From NCBI RefSeq assembly GCF_900215315.1, contig NZ_OBEB01000008.1:124001-188000 (forward strand): a stretch of 64,000 bases of DNA. Reading direction: 5' to 3'. Each line of letters opens with the position of its first letter. Within the stretch, counting starts at the first letter, position 1. Below, piece after piece: positions 34,281-41,778 of the stretch. Both the position numbers and the translations under genes were made by a program. This DNA comes from Arsukibacterium tuosuense. GTDB lineage: Bacteria; Pseudomonadota; Gammaproteobacteria; Enterobacterales; Alteromonadaceae. Under the pieces are notes generated by a model, which did no database searches, was not told the DNA's origin, and was given only the letters and a program-made list of their open reading frames with translations.

Positions 34281-35771
34281 ATGGGGACTAGTATGTTTAA
34301 GGTTTTTGGTAAGTCGATAACTTATTTATCGTTTAGTTTTATTTTTTTCAGTGCAGCAACTTACGCAAATCTGGAAAGACCGATTCCTTTGCCCCTGGCA
34401 AGTGATGGCCAAATAGCCGTGTTAGCAGGTATTGAACCTATTCTCGTCGTCGGCGGCATGTTGCATGGCTCAGCCGAGCCGCATCTCACTTTGGTTAATA
34501 CAAATGCGGCTCGTGTGGTGGGTAGTTACAAATTGCCGTCTGCATTTTATCAGGGGTTTAATGTAGCAAATTTAGCAGGGCAGCCTGCTACAGAGCCCCG
34601 CTCGCAATTAGTGCTGCTAGGGCGTGATGGGCTATATCAATTTCAAGATGGCAACATAACTAAGTTGATTGAGTGCAATCATGTTTACGCCAGAATTGAC
34701 TCAAACAACTTCAGTGTTTTGCCTGTGGTATTCGATGTCAATGAAGATGGACTCTCCGATTTTTTGATCCCCGGCTTTTTGCAGCATTGCCTGGCTGTGC
34801 AACAAAAAGACGGCAGTTTTCACAATCAAACACTCGACTTTGCGCTTGATATGCACATTCAGCCGCAAGAGTTTGATAGCACTGAACTGAAATTTGGCTT
34901 ACCAGAAGATATTAAGATTTTTGACGTCAATGGTGATGAGCGATCCGATATTGTGATAGCCGGAAAAACCAGAATTGATACCTTTTTGCAGAAAAGCGAC
35001 GGCAGCTACCACAGTAAATCAGCGCCATTGCTATTGCCGTTGATGCTGTCAGAGCAAAGGGGGACGCAGTTAACCGCATCGACAGCCTATCAATTCCATC
35101 GGTTCGAGGATCTTAATCTTGACGGCTTGCCTGACCTGCTGTTGTTTGAAAAGCAATATGGCGAAAGTAAGACGGCAAGTAGCAATGGCATTCGGGTGTT
35201 GTATGCTCAGCGGGATAAAGAACAAGGTTTAGGATTTTCTACCACTCAGGGTTTTATAAAGAAACCAGGGGAAATGGTGACTTTACTGTTTGCAGACTTT
35301 AACGGTGATAAATTACGTGATGCGACGTTGCTCAGCGGTGAGCTTGGAGCCGGAAGTTTTATGTCGGTTGTTATGGGCGGCGGAGTGGATATGGATATTT
35401 CAATTTACCCGCAGCAGGCTTCAGGATTATATGCGGACAAACCTGTCGTAAAACGGGAAACCGAGTTTAAGCTGGATATTCACAATTTAAATTATGGTGT
35501 TTTTATCAGTGCCGGTAATTTCAACGGCGATAGTTTTGATGATTTGTTATACGTAAATCATAAGAATAAGTTGGAGTTAGCTGCGGGTAGCAAAAAAGGG
35601 TGGCTCAAGGGGCGGTCTATCAAGGTAGCCGCAGATCTGCCCGCAGATCCTGATTTACTTAATGTTCTGGATTTAAATCAGGATGGCATTCTGGAATTAC
35701 TCATCCGCACGCCACAACCCAAAGGAGGTTATGACCTTAGAATTGTTAGCTTTCTCAGCGATAGAGAGTGA
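34281..35771 (+). CDS. Exported FG-GAP/VCBS beta-propeller protein
   Basis: 496 aa with a signal peptide (to about residue 28, SAATYA). At least six calcium-loop repeats follow the pattern DxNxDGxxD: DVNEDGLSDFLIP, DVNGDERSDIVIA, DLNLDGLPDLLLF, DFNGDKLRDATLL, NFNGDSFDDLLYV and DLNQDGILELLI. This is a seven-blade-type integrin-like propeller, usually a ligand-binding surface protein. It starts 9 nt after the permease, so it is likely the exported partner of that ABC transporter. Confidence 0.85.
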   Translation: MGTSMFKVFGKSITYLSFSFIFFSAATYANLERPIPLPLASDGQIAVLAGIEPILVVGGMLHGSAEPHLTLVNTNAARVVGSYKLPSAFYQGFNVANLAGQPATEPRSQLVLLGRDGLYQFQDGNITKLIECNHVYARIDSNNFSVLPVVFDVNEDGLSDFLIPGFLQHCLAVQQKDGSFHNQTLDFALDMHIQPQEFDSTELKFGLPEDIKIFDVNGDERSDIVIAGKTRIDTFLQKSDGSYHSKSAPLLLPLMLSEQRGTQLTASTAYQFHRFEDLNLDGLPDLLLFEKQYGESKTASSNGIRVLYAQRDKEQGLGFSTTQGFIKKPGEMVTLLFADFNGDKLRDATLLSGELGAGSFMSVVMGGGVDMDISIYPQQASGLYADKPVVKRETEFKLDIHNLNYGVFISAGNFNGDSFDDLLYVNHKNKLELAAGSKKGWLKGRSIKVAADLPADPDLLNVLDLNQDGILELLIRTPQPKGGYDLRIVSFLSDRE

Positions 35772-35809
35772 ATAAATTACTTTATCCGATTAAATAACGA
35801 GGTTCATTA

Positions 35810-36706
35810 GTGATTCTGATAACGATTGGGCTGGTTGTTCTTGTGATTGCCGCTAGCTGGTATCTAATCTATAGGCTTAAACCCTACCACGTTAGTACTC
35901 AAGACGTCAGTAAACGATATAGTTATGTGCAACCGGATCCAATTGATTTGGTGCTGAGTCAAATGGATAGTTGCCGCTATTCATTTACCTACAAAAGTTT
36001 TGATGGTGAAAACGTAAATGGCCAGCTCCATTTCCCGGCAGACGTTAAGAACACTGCTGAGCCTGTTCCCGTCCTCATTGGAATGCATGCTATGGGACGA
36101 AGCCATGAGCGTTGGTTTCAAGATAACATCGGTGGCAGAAAGACTGTCGAAAATACGCATAAAATCACCGAACTTGCACTCGAAAAGGGCTATGCAGTTG
36201 TTGCTATTGATGCCCGGAAACATGGTAAACGTAAGGATCCCAAGCAATCGGTAAACAACATTATCAGCGACATGCATCGATGGGGCAAACGGGAGCCATA
36301 TGAAAACATGCTTGTTGATACAGTGAAAGACCTCAGGGTGTTGATTGACTGTTTGCAGAGCCGGCCGGAGTTCGACAATACTAAAATCCAAATCGCAGGC
36401 TACAGTATGGGCGCCCATATCTGCCTGTTGTTAGCAGCCGTAGATCCTCGCGTATCGAAAGTTGCTGCTATTGCCCCTCCGTTCGCCGGAGATAAAACCG
36501 CTATCGTATCGCCTAAAAATATTATGCCTAATTTGGCACAGTGCGTATTTTGGCTCTTTTCTTCTGATAATGATGAATATGCTTCAAAAAAAGAAAACGA
36601 ATTACTATTTGCAGCGTTACCGGGCTATGACAAGCGTCACTTTACATTTGATAGCAACCATATTCTGCCTGAAAGTTATGTCGATAACTTAAATATGTGG
36701 TTGTAA
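35810..36706 (+). CDS. Membrane-anchored alpha/beta hydrolase
   Basis: 298 aa from a GTG at 35810, with GAGG upstream. An N-terminal helix (MILITIGLVVLVIAASWYLI) anchors the hydrolase domain. Motifs: oxyanion side VLIGMHAMGRS, nucleophile elbow IAGYSMGAH, and His in FDSNHILPE at the end. This is a dienelactone-hydrolase/acetyl-xylan-esterase-like fold. Last gene of the box D operon. Substrate unknown. Confidence 0.8.
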   Translation: MILITIGLVVLVIAASWYLIYRLKPYHVSTQDVSKRYSYVQPDPIDLVLSQMDSCRYSFTYKSFDGENVNGQLHFPADVKNTAEPVPVLIGMHAMGRSHERWFQDNIGGRKTVENTHKITELALEKGYAVVAIDARKHGKRKDPKQSVNNIISDMHRWGKREPYENMLVDTVKDLRVLIDCLQSRPEFDNTKIQIAGYSMGAHICLLLAAVDPRVSKVAAIAPPFAGDKTAIVSPKNIMPNLAQCVFWLFSSDNDEYASKKENELLFAALPGYDKRHFTFDSNHILPESYVDNLNMWL

Positions 36707-36730
36707 TTCCGCTTAGCTGCCGCCAACGCA

Positions 36731-36764
36731 TTTCACATATATTTCATTGCCAGAACATCACAAT
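36731..36764 (+). promoter_or_regulatory. TTTCAC box E and promoter of the exported hydrolase gene
   Basis: TTTCAC-ATATA-TTTCAT at 36731-36747, 11 bp, then CACAAT at 36759-36764. A second -10 candidate, TATAAG, follows at 36773. The gene starts at 36833. Confidence 0.6.
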
Positions 36765-36832
36765 AGAAAGCCTATAAGTCAAACCCCTTGCTAACGCCAA
36801 GGGGGCAAATTTACTTTTCCAAGGTAGCTTTA

Positions 36833-37903
36833 ATGATGCGATATAAATATGTATTACCGGCACTGTTCATAGTTGCTTTTTCCTGGGTTACCTTTGGTGT
36901 GTCGGCGAACCAGCGGGGCGAGCACGAACTTATTATTCAACATAACGACTTGGTTATTGCTGGCACCCTGGCCTTGCCGGAATCTAAGTCGACTGATGCA
37001 CTGGTCATTTTGTTGTCGGGTAGTGGCCCCCAGGACAGAGATGAAACGCTGGAAGGGTTTAAGGTATTTAAAGCGCTATCGACACAGCTGCAGGCTGCTG
37101 GGATCTCCAGCTTTCGTTTCGATGACAGGGGCGTGAATGGCAGCAGCGGCAACTTCGGCCAATCCACGCTGAATGATCATGTGTCGGATGTGCTTCACAT
37201 CATCGAGTTTTTTAAACAGCATCAAAAGCACCGCTTTAAAAACTTCATATTACTTGGCCATAGCCAGGGCGGCATCGTTGCAGCGAATGTGGCAACCAAA
37301 AGCGATGATATTAAAAAGCTGGTGTTGATGGCAGGGCCGTCAGTCCCTATTATCGATATTTTACTTTATCAGGTACGGCAGGAATATTTCGCTGACACTT
37401 TGGCACCGTCATTACGTGAAGCGGCAGTTCAAGCCCATAACGGCCTGCTATGGGCCATTAATCAAGGTAAGGATTTATCTTCTGCTCTGACAAAATTTGA
37501 ACAGGCCACACACAATGCGTTGCTGGCGCAATCAAAAGATGAAAAAGGCGATAAAATTGATGCCATGGTGAGTGAAATAGCGGCAGAGCATAAAATCATT
37601 TATGCCTTACCTTCTCTTACTTCGTTCTTATATCACGACACAGCTAAAGACCTGGAAAAACTCGACATACCCGTGCTGGCATTGTTTGGCGGAAAAGACT
37701 TACAGGTCACTATCGCGCAAAACAAAGATGTGATGGACAGGGCGTTACTTAGATCCGGAACGCACTTTGAATTTGAAACCTTTGATAATGCCAACCATTT
37801 TTTTCAAGCGGCGGTAACCGGACAAAGAGCAGAATATCCCCAGTTAGAGAAAAGTTTTGTCCCCAGGTTTGCCGAAAGTATAAGTTCCTGGATTTTACAG
37901 TAG
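36833..37903 (+). CDS. Exported alpha/beta hydrolase
   Basis: 356 aa from ATG 36833 (AAGG 8 nt upstream; the next codon is also ATG). Signal peptide MMRYKYVLPALFIVAFSWVT, cut near SAN. The core has LVILLSGSGPQDRDETLEGF (oxyanion), a DDRG turn, the nucleophile elbow LLGHSQGGI, and the acid/His pair in LALFGGKD and DNANHFF. It resembles periplasmic proline-iminopeptidase or acyl-esterase relatives (YqiA/DUF-type). Single-gene unit under box E. Confidence 0.85.
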   Translation: MMRYKYVLPALFIVAFSWVTFGVSANQRGEHELIIQHNDLVIAGTLALPESKSTDALVILLSGSGPQDRDETLEGFKVFKALSTQLQAAGISSFRFDDRGVNGSSGNFGQSTLNDHVSDVLHIIEFFKQHQKHRFKNFILLGHSQGGIVAANVATKSDDIKKLVLMAGPSVPIIDILLYQVRQEYFADTLAPSLREAAVQAHNGLLWAINQGKDLSSALTKFEQATHNALLAQSKDEKGDKIDAMVSEIAAEHKIIYALPSLTSFLYHDTAKDLEKLDIPVLALFGGKDLQVTIAQNKDVMDRALLRSGTHFEFETFDNANHFFQAAVTGQRAEYPQLEKSFVPRFAESISSWILQ

Positions 37904-38037
37904 TGAAATCGTTATCTCGTCGACAACTTATTTGCGGCGCAGAGGCTGTCGGGAGTTAGTTTGTACTCGGCTGTATCGTCAAATAGCCCAAACGCTAACA
38001 TTTGCAGCTTTAACTCAGCATTTCATAAGGTAGAAAA

Positions 38038-38544
38038 ATGAAGAAAGTAGCAGTATTCGGTAAACCCGGAAGCGGGAAATCAACATTAAGCAAACTGCTT
38101 GCTGATAAAACCGGCTTACCTCTTTATCAACTTGACTCAATGCTTTACACCAAAGATGGAGCCTTTGTTGACCGGAAGGAATTCGATGCTAAGCATGAAG
38201 AAGTTTTAAAATCCGATTGTTGGATTATGGATGGCTTTGGTCCTATTGGCGCTTTTTATAAGCGCTTAGAGGAAGCTGATACCTTGATTTACATTGACCT
38301 CCCTTATATTACCAGTTACTGGTTTGTGACTAAACGGCTACTGAAAAGCGTTTTTGTAAAGCCAGAAGGTTGGCCGGATGGTAGCTCTGCCATTAAAGGA
38401 ACTTTGGCAAGTTATAAAGTCTTGAAGCTTTGCCCGAAATTTTGGAATAAAGAATTTTCTGAAAAGTTGCAATTAATGTCTGCCGCTAAATCCGTGCATA
38501 TTATTAAATCAGTCAATGAATTAAGCCGCGTCGAGTTTTTATAA
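38038..38544 (+). CDS. P-loop adenylate-kinase-like (FlaR-type) kinase
   Basis: 168 aa, ATG 38038 with AAGG upstream. Walker A GKPGSGKST at the N-terminus, LPLYQLDSMLY, and WIMDGFGP (a Walker B-type site) match the family often called DNA-topology-modulation protein FlaR or AAA/adenylate-kinase-like. The cellular role of the family is poorly known. No TTTCAC box is seen upstream, so it marks the right edge of that regulon. Confidence 0.8.
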   Translation: MKKVAVFGKPGSGKSTLSKLLADKTGLPLYQLDSMLYTKDGAFVDRKEFDAKHEEVLKSDCWIMDGFGPIGAFYKRLEEADTLIYIDLPYITSYWFVTKRLLKSVFVKPEGWPDGSSAIKGTLASYKVLKLCPKFWNKEFSEKLQLMSAAKSVHIIKSVNELSRVEFL

Positions 38545-38611
38545 CCCGTTGTTTGGGGAATGTCGTGACTTTGAATAGCCATATATCTGTATTAAGTGGC
38601 TTTAGGTAATC

Positions 38612-38882
38612 AAAGGAGTAATAAGTTCTGAAAATGAATTATTTTGTTGTTGGGTAATGACTGGGTCTGGGTCTGTTGCTTGTTTATGCTGCTTGAGCCA
38701 GTTATAAAGGCTGTTATCTGACACGCCCAAGCGCTCTGAAACATCCTTAACGGAATAGCCGCGCTCAGTGATTTATTTTATTGCTTCGGCTTTGAATTCT
38801 GGTGTAAAACGTTGTTTGTCATGATGCTCTCCTAAAGTTGTATTTTAACCTAAGGAGTGTCTAGTGTTTTAGGGGAAGTCCA
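38612..38882 (-). mobile_element. IS3-family remnant: left end and orfA fragment
   Basis: Read on the minus strand, the end TGGACTTCCCCTAAAACAC (from 38882) is an IS3-type terminal repeat. It is followed by a ribosome site, an ATG, and an orfA that starts KQRFTPEFKAEAIK, then a TAA where Gln is expected, then ITERGYSVKDVSERLGVSDN. A frameshift lies near the start codon. Similarity stops near 38612, so orfB and the right end are gone. The copy is dead. The rest of the 422-base gap between genes holds only the prx terminator and a short tRNA-tail-like piece. Confidence 0.85.
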
Positions 38883-38927
38883 CAGCTCCGCTGGCCCGAG
38901 TATTCTTTCCGGCTACACCAAAACAAA

Positions 38928-38947
38928 AAGGGGCCTTGCGGCCCCTT
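38928..38947 (-). terminator. Intrinsic terminator of the peroxiredoxin gene
   Basis: AAGGGGCC/GGCCCCTT with a 4-base loop; on the minus strand it is followed by TTTTTGTTTT. It lies 20 bp beyond the stop codon at 38967. Confidence 0.9.
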
Positions 38948-38966
38948 ACGTCGGTTCGGCTAATGC

Positions 38967-39608
38967 TTACAGCGATTTGGTGCTGTAGTACCAGTCGATG
39001 TAGTTGTAGCCCTGATCTTTGCGTACTTCAGCATCGGCTGAGGTGGCGGGCGGTGGTACGATAACGTCGTCACCTGGCTGCCAGTTTTCCGGGGTTGCTA
39101 CTTTATGCTCGTCGCTGGTTTGCAATGCTCTTAATACCCGCAAGAACTCATCAATGCTACGACCGTTGCTCATCGGGTAGTACACCATGGCGCGCAGTAT
39201 GCCTTCCGGGTCAATGATAAAAGTGGCCCGTACCGCGGCGGTATCGCTGGCGCCTGGCTGGATCATGCCATAGGCTTTCGCCACTTCCATTGATAAGTCA
39301 GCGATGATAGGGAAGGTGATTTTCACCCCGAAGTTTTGTTCAATACTGCGGGCCCAGGCAATGTGTGAGTGGACGCTGTCGATAGACAGACCCAGCAATT
39401 CACAGTTTAGCGCAGCAAACTGATCGGCGCGGGTAGCAAAGCCCATAAACTCAGTAGTACATACCGGAGTAAAGTCAGCCGGGTGTGAAAACAACACCAG
39501 CCATTTGCCTTTGTAGTCTGCCAGGGTTTTCATGCCATGGGTAGTTTTGGCATTAAAAGCCGGCGCTGGTTTGTTCAGTTGTGGAAAAGTTACAGTAGTA
39601 TCAGTCAT
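38967..39608 (-). CDS. 1-Cys (Prx6-type) peroxiredoxin
   Basis: 213 aa. The peroxidatic Cys50 lies in FTPVCTTEF, with HPADFTPVC as the Prx6-family signature. The C-terminal extension (about residues 150-213) with KVATPENWQPGDDVIVPPP is typical of archaeal/Prx6-type enzymes rather than AhpC. It reduces peroxides or persulfides in the cytosol with an external thiol donor. It is divergent from regBA and shares its upstream palindrome with the persulfide dioxygenase gene, which suggests common sulfur or redox control. Confidence 0.92.
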   Translation of the reverse strand: MTDTTVTFPQLNKPAPAFNAKTTHGMKTLADYKGKWLVLFSHPADFTPVCTTEFMGFATRADQFAALNCELLGLSIDSVHSHIAWARSIEQNFGVKITFPIIADLSMEVAKAYGMIQPGASDTAAVRATFIIDPEGILRAMVYYPMSNGRSIDEFLRVLRALQTSDEHKVATPENWQPGDDVIVPPPATSADAEVRKDQGYNYIDWYYSTKSL

Positions 39609-39646
39609 GGTTTTATCCTCAGTAGATTAGGTTTGTCTTACTTACG

Positions 39647-39673
39647 TATTCCATAATAGAATAAGCTTATAAC
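39647..39673 (-). promoter_or_regulatory. Operator shared with the persulfide dioxygenase gene
   Basis: On the minus strand GTTATAAGCTTAT runs into TATTCTATTATGGAATA (inverted repeat TATTC/GAATA with a 7-base gap). The same 13 bases, followed by a palindrome of the same geometry, occur at 60358-60385 before the dioxygenase gene. A dimeric (ArsR or similar) repressor is likely. It lies 39 bp from the prx ATG. Confidence 0.65.
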
Positions 39674-39753
39674 TAAAGGAAATAAATAAATTAGATTGTG
39701 CTAATCCATTTTCCAGATGACAATAAGTAAAAGCAGGTCAGGCTTTGGCAGAG

Positions 39754-39770
39754 TGCGACAAAATGCCGCA
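39754..39770 (+). promoter_or_regulatory. RegA/PrrA-type site upstream of regB
   Basis: TGCGACAAAATGCCGCA has GCGAC-N5-GCCGC, one mismatch from symmetry. It resembles the known RegA motif GCGGC-N5-GTCGC and matches the sites at 41697 and 53242. Confidence 0.65.
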
Positions 39771-39851
39771 TCGTCTGGCCAGGGAAATTGACGTAAAGTT
39801 AGCGGGTGGACAGAACGACGCTTCCGCTGTCGCTTCTTTACTACATTTGCA

Positions 39852-39878
39852 ACGGCTGCCTGGCAGCCGTCTTTTTTT
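39852..39878 (+). terminator. Intrinsic terminator inside the regB leader
   Basis: A perfect 8-bp stem, ACGGCTGC/GCAGCCGT with loop CTG, is followed by CTTTTTTT and then, 9 nt later, by the regB ATG. It could end a small RNA made from the RegA-site promoter, or attenuate regB. Confidence 0.75.
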
Positions 39879-39887
39879 GGGTTTGGT

Positions 39888-41171
39888 ATGTCTAAAGCCG
39901 TTATTATTTCCGCCGCGTTAACCCCGGCACATCAGCTGCGGCAGATGGTTAAGCTGCGATGGGGCATTATTAGTATCGAGTGCCTGGTAGCCGCAATTGG
40001 CTGGCTGCTGGATTATGCCGTCACCAGCTGGGCTATCGTGTTGCTGGTGTTAATAACCCATACCCTGACAAATATCGTGTTACAGCGGCTACCCCGGCCG
40101 GTTGCTTCCCTCAAACCTGTTTTTTTACTGATTTCTACCATTGATTTACTGGTGCTAAGTGCGTTACTCGCGGTATCTGGTGGGGCCAGTAATGGCTTTG
40201 TGGCATTACTGCTGTTGCCAGTTGCGGTAGTGTCGGTACTGCTACCGGCGCTGGCCAGCTATCTGTTCGCCATCGCGGCGGTACTGGCTTACAGTGTGTT
40301 GCTGTGGCTGGGCGACTTAACGGTAGTGGTGACGCCCGCCGCCGGTTCAGATCATGTAATGCATGGCGCCGTGATGCGACCTTTCAGCCGGCATATGTGG
40401 CAAATGTGGTGGGCGTTTGCTATCTCGGCCATATTAATCAGTTGGTTTATCAGCAGTCAGGCTGCGCTTATTCGCGAAAAATCAACCAAACTTAATCAGT
40501 TACAACAACAGCAGATACGGCAGGAGCAGGCTTTGGCAATTGCCACTTATGCTGCCAATGCTGCACATGATTTAGCGTCACCCATTCAGAATCTGGTATT
40601 GCTGACTGAAGAGTTGCAGTCTTGTGCCACTGAGCAGCCTGCGCTGCAGGAAATAAAACAGCAGTTGCAGCGTTGCCAGCAAATCGTTGCTGATTTACGA
40701 ACCAATGCCAGTCAGTGGCGGGAGCAGCAGCCGGCAGAATTACTGCCGGTCATTCAGCAAAGTTTACAATCCTGGATAGTTACCCGGCCAGAAATCAGTT
40801 TAAAGTTAAATCTGCAGGGCGAAACCTCGGGTTGCAGAATTAAAGAAGCAGCAAGTTTGTCCTCTGCCCTGTTTCAAATTCTGGACAATGCCGCCGATGC
40901 CAGCCTTGCCAATGGCAAACCGCAGCTCGACATAGAGGTAACACTGCTGCAGGGCAGGTTAACCCTGCGGATTATTGATTTTGGCGAGGGGTTGTCAGAG
41001 CAGCGCCTGGCGGAACTGGGCCAACTGCCACAACAAAGTGAAAGTGGCCTGGGGCTGGGGCAGTTTCTGGCTAACGTATCGGTAGAGCGATTAGGCGGCA
41101 GCATCAACCGGCGCAACCTGGCACAGGGTGGTATGGAGACTCTGATACGCTTTGAGGATCAGGCTGCATGA
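39888..41171 (+). CDS. regB: RegB/PrrB-type redox sensor histidine kinase
   Basis: 427 aa with six helices in the first 190 residues. RegB hallmarks: the quinone-binding loop GGASNGF at 98-104 (consensus GGxxNPF, here Gly for Pro), the H-box AAHDLASPIQN with His227, and the redox-active Cys263 in QRCQQI, matching Cys265 of Rhodobacter RegB. The N-box (ILDNAADAS) and G-boxes are complete. The ribosome site is weak and lies directly behind a terminator hairpin. RegB senses the ubiquinone pool and thiol state and phosphorylates RegA; the stop overlaps regA by 4 nt. Confidence 0.93.
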   Translation: MSKAVIISAALTPAHQLRQMVKLRWGIISIECLVAAIGWLLDYAVTSWAIVLLVLITHTLTNIVLQRLPRPVASLKPVFLLISTIDLLVLSALLAVSGGASNGFVALLLLPVAVVSVLLPALASYLFAIAAVLAYSVLLWLGDLTVVVTPAAGSDHVMHGAVMRPFSRHMWQMWWAFAISAILISWFISSQAALIREKSTKLNQLQQQQIRQEQALAIATYAANAAHDLASPIQNLVLLTEELQSCATEQPALQEIKQQLQRCQQIVADLRTNASQWREQQPAELLPVIQQSLQSWIVTRPEISLKLNLQGETSGCRIKEAASLSSALFQILDNAADASLANGKPQLDIEVTLLQGRLTLRIIDFGEGLSEQRLAELGQLPQQSESGLGLGQFLANVSVERLGGSINRRNLAQGGMETLIRFEDQAA

Positions 41172-41692
41172 CCAAACTGGTGGTGGTAGATGATGATGAA
41201 GCGTTGCTGCGAACGTTAATACGCCGGTTCAGTATGCAGGGCTGGCAGGTCAGCGGGCATAGTCAGCCGGTAACGTCCGGGCAATTAATCGCCGAGCAGG
41301 CAGCGGCTTACTTGCTGGATTTACGCTTTGCCCGGCAATCGGGTATTAGTTTTATTGCTGATATCCGAAAGGCTTTACCACAAAGCCGGATAGTGATGAT
41401 GACAGGCTATGCCAGTATCAGCACTGCAGTGCTGGCAGTGAAGTGTGGTGCCGATGACTATCTTACCAAGCCGGTTGATTTTAATGCCATGCAGCAGGCG
41501 CTGACGGGTAATGCCCTGCCGGCAACAGATAATCCGGCAGAGGGAGCGGTATTGTCTGCCGATCAACTGCAGTGGGAGCACATTCAGCGGGTGCTGGCAC
41601 AGCATAACGGCAACATCTCGCAAACTGCCCGCAGCCTCGGTATGCACCGGCGTACCTTGCAGCGTAAACTACTAAAACACCGCCCGGCTTAA
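41168..41692 (+). CDS. regA: RegA/PrrA/ActR-type response regulator
   Basis: 174 aa. Receiver domain with acidic VVVDDDE, phosphoacceptor Asp51 in YLLDLRF, and Lys in DDYLTKPVDF. The C-terminal Fis-type helix-turn-helix is the invariant RegA sequence pattern WEHIQRVL ... NISQTARSLGMHRRTLQRKL. RegA is a global redox regulator of terminal oxidases and energy metabolism. Sites of its type precede regB, oprC and cydA in this window. Confidence 0.93.
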   Translation: MTKLVVVDDDEALLRTLIRRFSMQGWQVSGHSQPVTSGQLIAEQAAAYLLDLRFARQSGISFIADIRKALPQSRIVMMTGYASISTAVLAVKCGADDYLTKPVDFNAMQQALTGNALPATDNPAEGAVLSADQLQWEHIQRVLAQHNGNISQTARSLGMHRRTLQRKLLKHRPA

Positions 41693-41696
41693 CCGC

Positions 41697-41713
41697 TGCG
41701 ACAATATGTCGCA
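41697..41713 (+). promoter_or_regulatory. RegA-type site upstream of oprC
   Basis: TGCGACAATATGTCGCA is a perfect 17-bp palindrome holding GCGAC-N5-GTCGC, 66 bp upstream of the copper receptor ATG and 5 bp after the regA stop. Confidence 0.75.
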
Positions 41714-41778
41714 TCGTGCTTACTGCCGGCTATCGCTATCATTGCTGCTTAGTCAATTGGCGGTAGTAAGGGTTTGAA

